Part shown: piece after piece, positions 15,336-25,847 of the stretch
Layout: every line of letters starts with the position of its first letter
How positions within the stretch are numbered: the stretch's first letter is position 1
From: Mycobacterium sp. PO1
Lineage (GTDB): Bacteria > Actinomycetota > Actinomycetes > Mycobacteriales > Mycobacteriaceae
DNA: 64,000 nucleotides
Reading direction: 5' to 3'
Assembly: GCF_017312405.1 (NCBI RefSeq)
Contig: NZ_BLTG01000010.1
Span: forward strand, 35,284-99,283
Position numbers and translations under genes: made by a program
Notes under the pieces: generated by a model
What the model saw: only the letters and a program-made list of their open reading frames with translations
Databases searched by the model: none
What the model was told of the DNA's origin: nothing

Positions 15336-16718
15336 ATGTTGCGCACCGACTTCCCGACCACCGCCAAGCGGCTCACCGGGTGGGGCCGCACCGCGCCCTC
15401 CGTGGCGCAGGTGCTGTCGCCGCCCGACCCGGACGTGGTCGTCGAAGCGGTGACCCGTGCCGCCGAAGGCGGTGGCCGGGGGGTCGTCGCCCGTGGGTTG
15501 GGTCGCTCCTACGGCGACAACGCCCAGAACGGCGGCGGGCTGGTCATCGACATGAGCGCGTTGAACCGCATCCATTCCATCAACGCCGACGACGCGCTGG
15601 TCGACCTCGATGCCGGGGTGAACCTCGACCAGTTGATGCGCGCCGCCCTGCCCCTCGGGCTGTGGGTGCCGGTGCTTCCCGGCACCCGCCAGGTCACCGT
15701 CGGTGGTGCGATCGCCTGTGACATCCACGGAAAGAACCACCACAGCGCCGGCAGCTTCGGTAACCACGTCCGCGCGATGGACCTGCTGACTGCAGACGGC
15801 GAGGTGCGCACGCTGACTCCGACGGGTCCGGACGCCGAGTTGTTCTGGGCCACCGTCGGCGGCAACGGCCTGACCGGCATCATCCTGCGCGCCACCATCG
15901 CGATGACACCGACCGAGACGGCGTACTTCATCGCCGACGGAGACGTCACCGCCGGACTGGACGAGACGATCGCCTTTCACAGCGACGGCACCGAGGACAA
16001 CTACACCTACTCCAGTGCCTGGTTCGACGCGATGAGCGCGCCGCCCAAGCTGGGGCGCGCGGTCATCTCCCGCGGCTCCCTGGCGACGCTGGATCAGCTG
16101 CCCGTCAAGCTGCAGAAAGACCCCCTGAAGTTCGACGCCCCGCAGTACTTCACCGCGCCGGACATCTTCCCCAGCGGCCTGGGCAACAAGCCGATCTTCG
16201 GCGCGATGACCGAACTGTGGTACCGGATGGGCAAGACCTACCGCGGCAAGACCCAGAACCTGACGCAGTTCTACCACCCGTTGGACATGGTCGGAGAGTG
16301 GAACCGCGCGTACGGTTCGGTCGGTTTCACCCAGTACCAGTTCGTCGTCCCCACCGAGGCGGTCGACGAGTTCAAAGGCATCATGAAAGACATCCAGCGC
16401 TCGGGTCACTACTCGTTCCTCAATGTCTTCAAACTGTTCGGCCCGGGAAACGATGCGCCGCTGAGCTTTCCGATTCCCGGCTGGAATGTCTGCGTCGACT
16501 TCCAGATCAAGGCCGGGCTCAACGAATTCCTCAACTCACTCGACAAGCGGGTGCTGCAGTTCGGCGGCCGGCTCTACACCGCCAAGGACTCCCGCACCAC
16601 CGCCGCCACCTTCCACGCCATGTATCCCCGCATCGACGAGTGGATCGCCCTGCGCCGCAAGGTCGACCCGCACGGGGTGTTCGTCTCCGACATGGCCAGA
16701 CGACTGGAGCTGCAGTAG
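15336..16718 (+). CDS. dprE1: decaprenylphosphoryl-beta-D-ribose 2'-oxidase DprE1
   Basis: FAD enzyme of 460 residues, equivalent to Rv3790. It oxidises decaprenyl-phospho-ribose to the 2'-keto intermediate, the first step of epimerisation to decaprenyl-phospho-arabinose in the periplasm-facing membrane layer. The FAD-binding PCMH domain includes [16 protein letters not shown] and [18 protein letters not shown]; the C-terminal substrate domain has the NVCVDF segment. Cys386 corresponds to Cys387 of M. tuberculosis, the residue attacked by benzothiazinones. ATG 15336 aligns with the M. tuberculosis start; GTG 15330 would add two residues. dprE2 follows with no gap. Confidence 0.97.
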   Translation: MLRTDFPTTAKRLTGWGRTAPSVAQVLSPPDPDVVVEAVTRAAEGGGRGVVARGLGRSYGDNAQNGGGLVIDMSALNRIHSINADDALVDLDAGVNLDQLMRAALPLGLWVPVLPGTRQVTVGGAIACDIHGKNHHSAGSFGNHVRAMDLLTADGEVRTLTPTGPDAELFWATVGGNGLTGIILRATIAMTPTETAYFIADGDVTAGLDETIAFHSDGTEDNYTYSSAWFDAMSAPPKLGRAVISRGSLATLDQLPVKLQKDPLKFDAPQYFTAPDIFPSGLGNKPIFGAMTELWYRMGKTYRGKTQNLTQFYHPLDMVGEWNRAYGSVGFTQYQFVVPTEAVDEFKGIMKDIQRSGHYSFLNVFKLFGPGNDAPLSFPIPGWNVCVDFQIKAGLNEFLNSLDKRVLQFGGRLYTAKDSRTTAATFHAMYPRIDEWIALRRKVDPHGVFVSDMARRLELQ

Positions 16719-17483
16719 ATGGTCTTCGACGCCACTGGTAACCCGCAGACGATTCTGCTGCTGGGCGGCACCTCGGAAATCGGGCTGGCGATCTGTGAAC
16801 GCTACCTGCGCAACGCGCCGGCCCGGGTGGTGCTGGCCTGCATGCCCGGAGATCCGTTGCGCGACACAGCGAAAGCCCAACTCACCCAGTCCGGCGCCAA
16901 GTCGGTTGAGGTCATCGACTTCGACGCCGTCGACACCGGCAGCCACCCCACGGTCATCGACGAGGCGTTCGCCGGCGGCGATGTGGACGTGGCGATCGTC
17001 GCGTTCGGGTTACTCGGAGACGCCGAGGAACTGTGGCAGAACCAGCGCAAGGCGGTGCAGATCGCCGAGATCAACTACACCGCAGCGGTGTCGGTCGGGG
17101 TACTGCTCGGCGACAAGATGCGTGCCCAGGGCTTCGGCCAGATCATCGCGATGAGCTCGGCGGCAGGTGAGCGGGTCCGGCGGTCGAACTTCGTCTACGG
17201 CTCCACCAAGGCCGGACTCGACGGCTTCTACCTCGGTTTGGGAGAGGCGTTGCGCGAGTACGGGGTCCGGGTGCTGGTCATCCGTCCCGGCCAGGTGCGC
17301 ACCCGGATGAGTGCCCACGTCAAGGAGGCGCCGCTGACCGTCGACAAGGAGTATGTCGCCGATCTCGCCGTCACCGCGTCGGCGAAGGGCAAAGAACTGG
17401 TGTGGGCGCCGGGAGCGTTCCGGTACGTGATGATGGTGTTGCGGCACATCCCCCGCCCGATCTTCCGCAGGCTGCCCATCTGA
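16719..17483 (+). CDS. dprE2: decaprenylphosphoryl-2-keto-erythropentose reductase DprE2
   Basis: Short-chain dehydrogenase of 254 residues, equivalent to Rv3791. With DprE1 it completes the epimerisation by reducing the 2'-keto intermediate with NADH to decaprenyl-phospho-arabinose, the only arabinose donor of the wall. The N-terminal cofactor loop is [13 protein letters not shown], the catalytic Ser lies in [12 protein letters not shown] and the YxxxK motif in [13 protein letters not shown]. It begins right after the dprE1 stop and its stop TGA overlaps the aftA ATG by one base (TGATG), so all three are probably co-translated. Confidence 0.97.
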   Translation: MVFDATGNPQTILLLGGTSEIGLAICERYLRNAPARVVLACMPGDPLRDTAKAQLTQSGAKSVEVIDFDAVDTGSHPTVIDEAFAGGDVDVAIVAFGLLGDAEELWQNQRKAVQIAEINYTAAVSVGVLLGDKMRAQGFGQIIAMSSAAGERVRRSNFVYGSTKAGLDGFYLGLGEALREYGVRVLVIRPGQVRTRMSAHVKEAPLTVDKEYVADLAVTASAKGKELVWAPGAFRYVMMVLRHIPRPIFRRLPI

Positions 17484-19381
17484 TGCGCAGCGCTCTGGCC
17501 GTCCCGGTGCGGGTGGCCGGCCAGATGGTCGCTGCGGCCGCCATCGCCGCCGCCGTGGCCGTGGTCAGCCTGCTCGCCATCGCCCGCGTCGAGTGGCCCG
17601 CCTACAACTCGTCGAACCAGCTGCACGCGCTGACCACCGTGGGACAGGTCGCCTGCCTGGCCGGACTGCTGGCGTCAGGGTGGCTGTGGCGCCGGGGCCG
17701 CCAGCTGGCGGCCCGGCTGGGGTCGGTGCTGTTCCTGGCGGCGTTCTCGGTCGTCACACTCGCGATGCCGCTGGGCGCCACCCGGCTGTACCTGTTCGGC
17801 ATCTCCGTCGACCAGCAGTTCCGCACCGAGTACCTGACCCGGCTGACCGACACCGCCGAACTGCACGACATGACCTACATCGGGCTGCCGCCGTTCTACC
17901 CGCCGGGCTGGTTCTGGCTCGGTGGCCGACTCGCCGCGCTCACCGGCACACCGGCGTGGGAGATGTTCAAACCGTGGTCGATCATCTCGATCACCGTCGC
18001 CATGGTGCTGGCGCTGGTGCTGTGGGCCGCGATGATCCGCTTCGAGTACGCCCTGGTGGTGTCGACCGCGACCGCCGCGGCGGCGCTGGCCTATTCGCCC
18101 GCCGAGCCGTACGCGGCCATCATCGCGGTGCTGCTGCCGCCGGTGTTCGTGCTGGCGTGGTCGGGGCTGCGGGGCGGGAAGCGTCCCGGCGAGGCGGGAA
18201 CCACGCACAGCGGCGGCTGGGCCGCCATCGTCGGGACGGGGATCTTCCTCGGGGTGGCGGCGCTGTTCTACACGCTGCTGCTGGCCTACGCCGCGTTCAC
18301 GCTGACGCTGATGGCGGCGCTGGTGGCGGTGACGCGCAGGCACTGGGAGCCGCTGCTGCGACTGCTGGTCATCGCGGTGATCTCGGGCGCGATCGCGCTG
18401 ATCGGCTGGGCGCCGTATCTGCTCGAGGCCGCGACCGGCACCCCCGCCGACACCGGGACCGCCCAGCACTATCTGCCCAAGGACGGCGCCGAGCTGTCGT
18501 TCCCGATGCTGCAGTTCACGCTGCTGGGCGCGCTGGGCATGCTCGGCACGCTGTGGCTGGTGATCTACGCACGCACGTCCACCCGCGCTGGGGCCTTGGC
18601 GGCCGCGGTTCTGGCCGTCTACGCGTGGTCGCTGCTGTCGATGCTGACCACCCTGGTCGGCACCACCCTGCTGTCGTTCCGGCTCCAGCCCACCCTGACC
18701 ATCCTGCTCGCCGCCGCGGGAGCGTTCGGCTTCATCGACATCACCCGAGCCCTGGCCGCGCGGGTGAAGACGGTCAACGCCCAGCGCGTCGTCGCCGCGG
18801 CCACCGCGATCGGCGCCCTCGGGGCGGTCACATTCAGTCAGGACATCCCCGACGTGCTGCGTCCCGACATCGTCGTCGCCTACACCGACACCGACGGCTA
18901 CGGCGAGCGGGCCGATCGCCGCCCGCCGGGGGCCGAACAGTACTACCGGGAGATCGACGACCGGATTCTGGAGGTCACCGGCCGGCCCCGCAACGAGACC
19001 GTGGTGATGACCGCCGACTACAGCTTCCTGTCCTACTACCCGTACTACGGTTTCCAGGGACTCACGTCGCACTACGCCAATCCGCTGGCGCAGTTCGACG
19101 CCCGGGCGAGAGCCATCGAGAGTTGGGCGCTGATGTCGGAGTCCGACGAGTTCATCGCCGCGCTCGACGCGATGCCGTGGCCGCCGCCGTCGGTGTTCCT
19201 GATGCGCCGCGGCGCGAACGACACCTACACGCTGCGCCTGGCCGCCGACGTTTACCCGAATCAGCCCAACGTGCGCCGGTACCACGTCAAGCTCGACGAC
19301 GCCCTGTTCGACGATCCGCGGTTCGACGTGTCGACCATCGGGCCGTTCGTCCTGGCCATCCGCAAGCCAATTACCATCTAG
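17483..19381 (+). CDS. aftA: arabinofuranosyltransferase AftA
   Basis: GT-C type membrane glycosyltransferase of 632 residues, equivalent to Rv3792. It attaches the first arabinofuranose residues from decaprenyl-phospho-arabinose to the galactan chain on the outer face of the membrane. About 11-13 hydrophobic segments fill the first 430 residues, with conserved loop sequence [17 protein letters not shown] between early segments; the C-terminal quarter (from about residue 480, [15 protein letters not shown]) is a soluble extracytoplasmic domain. Overlaps dprE2 by one base; embC starts 4 bp downstream. Confidence 0.95.
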   Translation: MRSALAVPVRVAGQMVAAAAIAAAVAVVSLLAIARVEWPAYNSSNQLHALTTVGQVACLAGLLASGWLWRRGRQLAARLGSVLFLAAFSVVTLAMPLGATRLYLFGISVDQQFRTEYLTRLTDTAELHDMTYIGLPPFYPPGWFWLGGRLAALTGTPAWEMFKPWSIISITVAMVLALVLWAAMIRFEYALVVSTATAAAALAYSPAEPYAAIIAVLLPPVFVLAWSGLRGGKRPGEAGTTHSGGWAAIVGTGIFLGVAALFYTLLLAYAAFTLTLMAALVAVTRRHWEPLLRLLVIAVISGAIALIGWAPYLLEAATGTPADTGTAQHYLPKDGAELSFPMLQFTLLGALGMLGTLWLVIYARTSTRAGALAAAVLAVYAWSLLSMLTTLVGTTLLSFRLQPTLTILLAAAGAFGFIDITRALAARVKTVNAQRVVAAATAIGALGAVTFSQDIPDVLRPDIVVAYTDTDGYGERADRRPPGAEQYYREIDDRILEVTGRPRNETVVMTADYSFLSYYPYYGFQGLTSHYANPLAQFDARARAIESWALMSESDEFIAALDAMPWPPPSVFLMRRGANDTYTLRLAADVYPNQPNVRRYHVKLDDALFDDPRFDVSTIGPFVLAIRKPITI

Positions 19382-19385
19382 CCCC

Positions 19386-22300
19386 GTGGTCAGAGAGCCG
19401 AGCAACCACCGCACCGCGCGGCTGATCGCGATCGTCGCGGGGTTGCTGGGCACGTTGCTGGCCATCGCGACTCCGTTGCTGCCGGTGGAACAGACCACCG
19501 CCGAACTGAACTGGCCGCAAAACGATGTGCTCGCCAGCGTCGACGCGCCGCTGATCGGTTACGTCGCCACCGACCTCGAGATCACGGTGCCCTGCAGCGC
19601 CGCCGCCGGCCTGCAGGAACGCGGCCGCACCGTGCTGCTGTCCACGGTGCCCAAGCAGGCGCCCAAGGCCGTCGACCGCGGCCTGCTCATCGAACGGGTC
19701 GGCGGCGACCTGCTGGTGATCGTCCGCAACACCCCCGTCGTCGTCGCGCCGCTGGATCAGGTACTCAGCCCGGACTGCGAGGAACTGCGGTTCACCGCGC
19801 ACGCCGACCGGGTGACCGGCGAGTTCGTCGGCCTGACCCAGGGCCCCGACGATCCCGATCCCGGTGAGCCGCTGCGCGGCGAGCGCAGCGGCTACGACTT
19901 CCGGCCCCAGATCGTCGGTGTGTTCACCGACCTGTCCGGGTCCGCGCCGCCCGGCCTGCAGTTCTCGGCGACCGTCGACTCGCGGTACAGCACCTCGCCG
20001 ACGGTGCTCAAGCTGCTGGCCATGATCGTCGGCGTCACGATGACGGTGATCTCGCTGGGCGCCCTGCACGTCCTCGACCGGGCCGACGGCATGCGGCACC
20101 GCCGATTCCTGCCGCCGCGCTGGTGGTCGGTGACACCGCTGGACGGGCTCGTCGCCGCGGTGCTGGTGTGGTGGCATTTCGTCGGCGCGAACACCGCCGA
20201 CGACGGCTACATCCTGACGATGGCCCGGGTGTCGGAGAACGCCGGCTACATGGCCAACTACTACCGCTGGTTCGGCACCCCCGAAGCGCCGTTCGGCTGG
20301 TACTACGACCTGCTGGCGCTGTGGAGCCACGTCAGCACGACCAGCGTGTGGATGCGGTTGCCGACACTACTGATGGCGCTGGCCTGCTGGTGGGTGATCA
20401 GCCGCGAGGTCATCCCCCGGCTGGGCATCGCCGTCAAACACAGCCGCGCCGCCGCGTGGACCGCCGCCGGCATGTTCCTGGCGGTGTGGCTGCCGCTGAA
20501 CAACGGCCTGCGCCCGGAACCGATCATCGCGCTGGGCATCCTGCTGACCTGGTGTTCGGTCGAGCGCGGCGTCGCGACCAGCAGGCTGCTCCCCGTGGCG
20601 GTCGCGATCATCATCGGCGCGCTGACATTGTTCTCCGGGCCTACCGGCATCGCCGCGATCGGCGCGCTGCTGGTGGCCATCGGGCCGTTGAAGACGATCG
20701 TGTCCGCGCACACGTCGCGCTTCGGCTACCTCGCGCTGCTGGCCCCCATCGCCGCAGCCGGTACCGTCGCGGTGTTCCTGATCTTCCGGGATCAGACGCT
20801 GGCCGCCGAACTGCAGGCCAGCAGCTTCAAATCGTCGGTCGGTCCGAGCCTGGCCTGGTTCGACGAACACATCCGGTACTCCCGGCTGTTCACCACCAGC
20901 CCCGACGGTTCCGTCGCCCGCCGCTTCGCGGTGCTGACACTGCTGTTGGCCTTGGCGGTGGCGGTGGCGATGACGTTGCGCAAGGGCCGCATCCCCGGCA
21001 CGGCCGCCGGACCCAGCAGGCGCATCGTCGGGATCACGGTCATCTCGTTCCTGGCCATGATGTTCACCCCCACCAAGTGGACCCACCACTTCGGGGTGTT
21101 CGCCGGGCTGGCCGGCTCGTTGGGCGCACTCGCCGCGGTCGCGATCGGCGCTGCCGCGATGCGCTCGGCCCGCAACCGGGCACTGTTCACCGCCGCCGTG
21201 CTGTTCGTCACCGCGTTGTCGTTCGCGACGGTCAACGGATGGTGGTACGTCTCCAACTTCGGCGTGCCGTGGTCCAACGACTTCCCGCAGTGGCGGCTCG
21301 GCTTCATGACCGTGCTGCTCGGGTGTTCGGTGCTCGCGCTGCTGGTGGCCGCCTGGCTGCATTTCTCCGGCCGTCCCGACGCACCGCACGGCGCCCGGCC
21401 GTGGCTGCGGCGCATCGCGCAACCCCCACTGGCCGTCGCCGCCTGGGCGCTGGTGACCTTCGAGGTCGTCTCGCTCACCCTCGGGATGATCAACCAGTAC
21501 CCGGCGTGGAGCGTCGGTCGGTCCAACCTCGGCGCGCTGGCCGGCAACACCTGCGGGATGGCCGACGACGTTCTGGTCGAGCAGGACCCCAACGCCGGGC
21601 TGCTCGCCCCGGTCGGGGTGCCCGTCGGCGACGGGCTCGGCGCGGTGACCGCCGACGGCTTCCGGCCCAACGGGATCCCGTCGGACGTATCTCCGGACTC
21701 GGTGATCGACGACAGCAGTTCGACCAGCTTTACCGACAGTGACAGTGAAGAGGCGACCGGCAGCGGGTCCGACACCCAGGGCGGCACCACCGCCGCAGCC
21801 GGCGTCAACGGATCCCGCGCCCGACTGCCGTTCGGCCTCAACCCGGCCCAGACGCCGGTGTTGGGCAGCTGGCGGTCCGGGCCGCAACAGCCCGCGCTGC
21901 TGCGCTCGGCCTGGTATCAGCTGCCGCCCCGCGACGAGGCCGGCCCGCTGCTGGTGGTGTCCGCGGCCGGGCGCTTCGACCCCGACGAGGTGACCGTGCA
22001 GTGGGCCGGATCCGACGGCGAGCCCGCCGGTGGCATCAACTTCGGCGACGTCGGCGCCGCGCCCGCCTGGCGCAACCTGCGCGCTCCGCTGTCCGCGATC
22101 CCCGAGGACGCCACCCGGATCCGTCTCGTCGCCCGCGACGACGACCTCGACCCTCAACACTGGATCGCGCTGACCCCGCCGCGCATCCCCGAGCTGAGCA
22201 CGCTGCAGGACGTCGTCGGCTCCAGCGACCCCGTGCTGCTGGACTGGCTGGTCGGCCTCGCCTTCCCGTGTCAGCGTCCGTTCGACCATCAGTACGGCGT

Positions 22301-22574
22301 GACCGAGGTTCCGCAGTGGCGCATCCTGCCCGACCGGTTCGGCGCCGAAGCCAACTCCCCGGTGATGGACAACGTCGGCGGCGGGCCGCTCGGCATCACC
22401 GAACTGTTGCTGCGCGCCACCACCGTGCCGACCTACCTGAAGGACGACTGGGACCGCGACTGGGGCTCACTGCAGCGGCTGGTGCCGTACTACCCCGACG
22501 CCGAACCCGCCCGCCTGGACCTGGGAACCACGACGCGAAGCGGCTTGTGGAGCCCGGCGCCGCTGCGTCATTAA
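19386..22574 (+). CDS. embC: arabinosyltransferase EmbC
   Basis: GT-C arabinosyltransferase of 1062 residues, equivalent to Rv3793, mainly responsible for the arabinan of lipoarabinomannan. An N-terminal carbohydrate-binding jelly-roll (with VPCSAAAG and [18 protein letters not shown]) precedes the multispan region; the catalytic acidic pair is in ANTADDGYILTMARV (Asp272-Asp273). The C-terminal binding domain ends TRSGLWSPAPLRH, the EmbC-type end, and contains LAFPCQRPF. A Ser/Asp/Glu-rich insert (about residues 775-800) before NGSRARLPF is a variable loop. GTG start 4 bp after aftA. A target of ethambutol. Confidence 0.97.
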   Translation: MVREPSNHRTARLIAIVAGLLGTLLAIATPLLPVEQTTAELNWPQNDVLASVDAPLIGYVATDLEITVPCSAAAGLQERGRTVLLSTVPKQAPKAVDRGLLIERVGGDLLVIVRNTPVVVAPLDQVLSPDCEELRFTAHADRVTGEFVGLTQGPDDPDPGEPLRGERSGYDFRPQIVGVFTDLSGSAPPGLQFSATVDSRYSTSPTVLKLLAMIVGVTMTVISLGALHVLDRADGMRHRRFLPPRWWSVTPLDGLVAAVLVWWHFVGANTADDGYILTMARVSENAGYMANYYRWFGTPEAPFGWYYDLLALWSHVSTTSVWMRLPTLLMALACWWVISREVIPRLGIAVKHSRAAAWTAAGMFLAVWLPLNNGLRPEPIIALGILLTWCSVERGVATSRLLPVAVAIIIGALTLFSGPTGIAAIGALLVAIGPLKTIVSAHTSRFGYLALLAPIAAAGTVAVFLIFRDQTLAAELQASSFKSSVGPSLAWFDEHIRYSRLFTTSPDGSVARRFAVLTLLLALAVAVAMTLRKGRIPGTAAGPSRRIVGITVISFLAMMFTPTKWTHHFGVFAGLAGSLGALAAVAIGAAAMRSARNRALFTAAVLFVTALSFATVNGWWYVSNFGVPWSNDFPQWRLGFMTVLLGCSVLALLVAAWLHFSGRPDAPHGARPWLRRIAQPPLAVAAWALVTFEVVSLTLGMINQYPAWSVGRSNLGALAGNTCGMADDVLVEQDPNAGLLAPVGVPVGDGLGAVTADGFRPNGIPSDVSPDSVIDDSSSTSFTDSDSEEATGSGSDTQGGTTAAAGVNGSRARLPFGLNPAQTPVLGSWRSGPQQPALLRSAWYQLPPRDEAGPLLVVSAAGRFDPDEVTVQWAGSDGEPAGGINFGDVGAAPAWRNLRAPLSAIPEDATRIRLVARDDDLDPQHWIALTPPRIPELSTLQDVVGSSDPVLLDWLVGLAFPCQRPFDHQYGVTEVPQWRILPDRFGAEANSPVMDNVGGGPLGITELLLRATTVPTYLKDDWDRDWGSLQRLVPYYPDAEPARLDLGTTTRSGLWSPAPLRH

Positions 22575-22598
22575 GTTCTTCGCATACCATCGAGCCTC

Positions 22599-25500
22599 GT
22601 GTCTGCACCGCCTTCCCGTGTCATCGCGCTCGTCGCGGGGTTCCTCGGGCTGGTGCTGTGCGGGCTGACTCCTTTGCTGCCGGTCAACCAGACCACCGCG
22701 ACCATCGCCTGGCCGCAGGGCAGTAGCGCCGACGGGGCGGTCAGCGACATCACCGCGCCCCTGGTATCGGGGGCGCCCCGGGCGCTGGACGTCTCGATCC
22801 CGTGCTCCGCGGTGGCCACGCTGCCGGCCGACGGCGGGCTGGTGTTCTCGACCAACCCACCGGGCGGCATCGACGCCAGCCGCAACGGGCTGTTCGTGCG
22901 CGCCTACCCCGACACCGTGGTCGCGGCGTTCCGCGACACCGTGGCCGCGGTGGCACCGCGCGCCGAGGTCGAGGCCGGCGCCTGCAGCGAGCTGCGGCTG
23001 TGGGCCGACGTGGGCCAGGTCGGCGCCGACTTCATCGGCATCCCCGGCGCCGCCGGGACGCTCGCCCCGGAGAAACGGCCCCAGGTCACCGGGGTGTTCA
23101 CCGAACTCGACGTCCCGCCCGACACCGCCGGGCTGAGCGCGACGATCGACGTCGACACCCGGTTCATCACGTCGCCGACCACCCTGAAGCTGGCCGTGAT
23201 GGTGCTCGGCGTGCTGTGCGTGCTGGCGTCGATCGCCGCGCTGGCCGTGCTCGACGGGGCATCGGGACGCCGTCGCAGCGGTCGGCGGCGCCGGGTCGGG
23301 CTGTCGACATGGCTCGCCGACGCCGGTGTCGTCGCCGCGCTGCTGCTGTGGCACATCGTCGGACCGCAATCCTCCGACGACGGATACAACACCACCATCG
23401 CCCGGATCTCCGGGGAGGCCAGCTACACCACCAACTACTACCGTTTCTTCGGCGCGGCCGAGGCCCCGTTCGACTGGTATCAGAGCCTGCTGGGCCAGCT
23501 GGCGTCGATCAGCACCGCCAGTGTGTGGCTGCGCCTGCCGGCCACCCTGGCGGCGATCGCGACCTGGCTGATCATCAGCCGCTGCCTGCTGCCCCGGCTG
23601 GGCCGCCGGGTCGCGGCCAACAAGGCCGCCGTGTGGACCGCCGGCGCGGTGTTCCTGGCGGCGTGGCTGCCGTTCAACAACGGCCTGCGCCCCGAACCGC
23701 TCATCGCGTTCGGCGTGATCGCGGTGTGGATGCTGGTCGAATGGACCATCGGCACCCGCCGGCTGTGGCCCGTCGCGGTCGCGGTGATCGTCGCGATGTT
23801 CACCGTGACGCTGGCTCCGCAGGGTCTGATCGCGCTGGCGCCGCTGCTGGTCGGCGCCCGCGCCGTCTGGCGGATCATCGCCGCGCGCCGGCCGATCGAC
23901 GGGCTGGCCGCCCAGGTGGCGCCCCTGCTGGCCGCCGCCTCGCTGGTCTTCGTCATCGTGTTCCGGGACCAGACCCTGGCCACCGTCGCCGAATCGGTGC
24001 GCATCAAGTACACGGTGGGGCCGACGATCCCGTGGTACCAGGAGTTCCTGCGCTACTACTTCCTCACCGTCGAGGACAGCGTCGACGGCTCCATGACGCG
24101 CCGCTTCTCGGTGCTGATCCTGCTGCTGTGCGTGTTCGGACTGCTGGTGGTGCTGCTGCGCCGCGGCAGCGTGCCCGGCGCGATGAACGGGCCGGTGTGG
24201 CGGCTGGTCGGCACGACGGCGGTCGGGTTGCTGCTGCTGACCCTCACCCCGACCAAGTGGGCGGTGCAGTTCGGCGCGTTCGCCGGCCTGGCGGGCGCGC
24301 TCGGCGCGGTGACCGCGTTCGCGTTCGCCCGGGTCGGACTGCACAGCCGACGCAACCTGGCCCTCTACGTCACCGCGCTGCTGTTCGTGCTGGCGTGGGC
24401 GACCTCGGGCATCAACGGCTGGTTCTACACCGGCAACTACGGCGTCCCCTGGTTCGACAAACAGCCGGTGATCGTCGGCTACCCGGTCACGACGATCTTC
24501 CTGGTGCTGGCGATCGTCGGGGGCCTGCTGGCGGCGTGGCTGCACTTCCGCATGGACTACGCCGGCCACACCGAGGTCGCCGACACCGGGCGCAACCGGG
24601 CGCTGGCGTCCACACCGCTTCTGGTCGTGGCCACCATCATGGTGGTGCTGGAGCTGGCGTCGATGGTCAAGGCCACCGCCGGGCGCTACCCGGTGTACAC
24701 CACCGGCGCGGCCAACCTGGCGGCGCTGACGGGACAGAGCTGCGCGATGGCCGACGACGTCCTCGTCGAAGCCGACACCAACGCCGGCATGCTGACACCG
24801 GTGCCGGGGCAGCAGTTCGGCGAATACGGCCCGCTGGGCGGCGAAGACCCGGTCGGGTTCAACCCCAACGGGGTCAGCGACACCCTCGAGCCGGGCGAGC
24901 CGATCGTGGGCAACCCGGGCATGGTGAACTCCGACGGCCCCATCGACAAGCCCAACATCGGCATCGGCTACGCGGCCGAGACCGGCGGTGGCTACGGTCC
25001 CGAGGGCGTCAACGGTTCCCGGGTGTTCCTGCCGTTCGGGCTCGACCCCGACCGCACCCCGGTGATGGGCAGCTACGACGAGAATGACGTCGCGGCGAAA
25101 GTCACCTCGGCCTGGTACCAGCTGCCCTTCGCCGCCGGGGAGCACCCGGCCGACCGGCCGATCGTCGCCGTCGCCGCGGCGGGCGCGATCTGGTACTACA
25201 ACGAGGACGGCTCCTTCAACTACGGTCAGTCGCTGAAGCTGCAGTGGGGGGTGCATCGGCCCGACGGCTCCTACCAGGCCCTCAACGAGGTCGATCCGAT
25301 CGACGTCTTCGCCCAGCAGGCGTGGCGCAACCTGCGGTTCCCGCTCGACACGGCGCCGCCGGAGGCCAACGTGGCCCGGATCATCGCCGACGACCCCAAC
25401 CTGTCCGAGGAGCAGTGGTTCGGCTTCACCCCGCCGCGGGTGCCGGTGCTGCAGACCGCCGACGAGTTCCTCGGCGACGACACCCCGGTGCTGATGGACA

Positions 25501-25847
25501 TCGCCACCGCCGCCAACTTCCCGTGCCAGCAACCGTTCTCGGTGCGGCTGGGGGTCGCGGAGCTGCCCGAGTACCGGATCCTGCCCAACTTCAAGCAGAT
25601 GGTGATCTCGTCGAACCAGTGGCAGTCGGCCGACGACGGCGGCCCGCTGCTGTTCATCCAGGCGCTGCTGCCGCGCACCTCGGCGATCCCGACGTATCTG
25701 CGCGGTGACTGGTACCGGGACTGGGGTGCGATCGAGCGCTACTACCGGGCGGTGCCGGCGCAGCAGGCGCCCGATGCCGCCATCGAGGAAGGGACGACAC
25801 GGGTGTTCGGCTGGAGCCGGGGCGGACCCATCAGGGCACTGCCATGA
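22599..25847 (+). CDS. embA: arabinosyltransferase EmbA
   Basis: GT-C arabinosyltransferase of 1082 residues, equivalent to Rv3794. EmbA and EmbB form a heterodimer that makes the alpha-1,3 branch and the terminal hexa-arabinofuranosyl motif of arabinogalactan. Typical EmbA text includes [36 protein letters not shown], the acidic pair in [13 protein letters not shown] (Asp260-Asp261), [12 protein letters not shown] and the C-terminal RGGPIRALP. The GTG at 22599 lies 24 bp after embC; the 3' end overlaps embB as ATGA (25844-25847), consistent with coupled synthesis of the two partners. Confidence 0.97.
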   Translation: MSAPPSRVIALVAGFLGLVLCGLTPLLPVNQTTATIAWPQGSSADGAVSDITAPLVSGAPRALDVSIPCSAVATLPADGGLVFSTNPPGGIDASRNGLFVRAYPDTVVAAFRDTVAAVAPRAEVEAGACSELRLWADVGQVGADFIGIPGAAGTLAPEKRPQVTGVFTELDVPPDTAGLSATIDVDTRFITSPTTLKLAVMVLGVLCVLASIAALAVLDGASGRRRSGRRRRVGLSTWLADAGVVAALLLWHIVGPQSSDDGYNTTIARISGEASYTTNYYRFFGAAEAPFDWYQSLLGQLASISTASVWLRLPATLAAIATWLIISRCLLPRLGRRVAANKAAVWTAGAVFLAAWLPFNNGLRPEPLIAFGVIAVWMLVEWTIGTRRLWPVAVAVIVAMFTVTLAPQGLIALAPLLVGARAVWRIIAARRPIDGLAAQVAPLLAAASLVFVIVFRDQTLATVAESVRIKYTVGPTIPWYQEFLRYYFLTVEDSVDGSMTRRFSVLILLLCVFGLLVVLLRRGSVPGAMNGPVWRLVGTTAVGLLLLTLTPTKWAVQFGAFAGLAGALGAVTAFAFARVGLHSRRNLALYVTALLFVLAWATSGINGWFYTGNYGVPWFDKQPVIVGYPVTTIFLVLAIVGGLLAAWLHFRMDYAGHTEVADTGRNRALASTPLLVVATIMVVLELASMVKATAGRYPVYTTGAANLAALTGQSCAMADDVLVEADTNAGMLTPVPGQQFGEYGPLGGEDPVGFNPNGVSDTLEPGEPIVGNPGMVNSDGPIDKPNIGIGYAAETGGGYGPEGVNGSRVFLPFGLDPDRTPVMGSYDENDVAAKVTSAWYQLPFAAGEHPADRPIVAVAAAGAIWYYNEDGSFNYGQSLKLQWGVHRPDGSYQALNEVDPIDVFAQQAWRNLRFPLDTAPPEANVARIIADDPNLSEEQWFGFTPPRVPVLQTADEFLGDDTPVLMDIATAANFPCQQPFSVRLGVAELPEYRILPNFKQMVISSNQWQSADDGGPLLFIQALLPRTSAIPTYLRGDWYRDWGAIERYYRAVPAQQAPDAAIEEGTTRVFGWSRGGPIRALP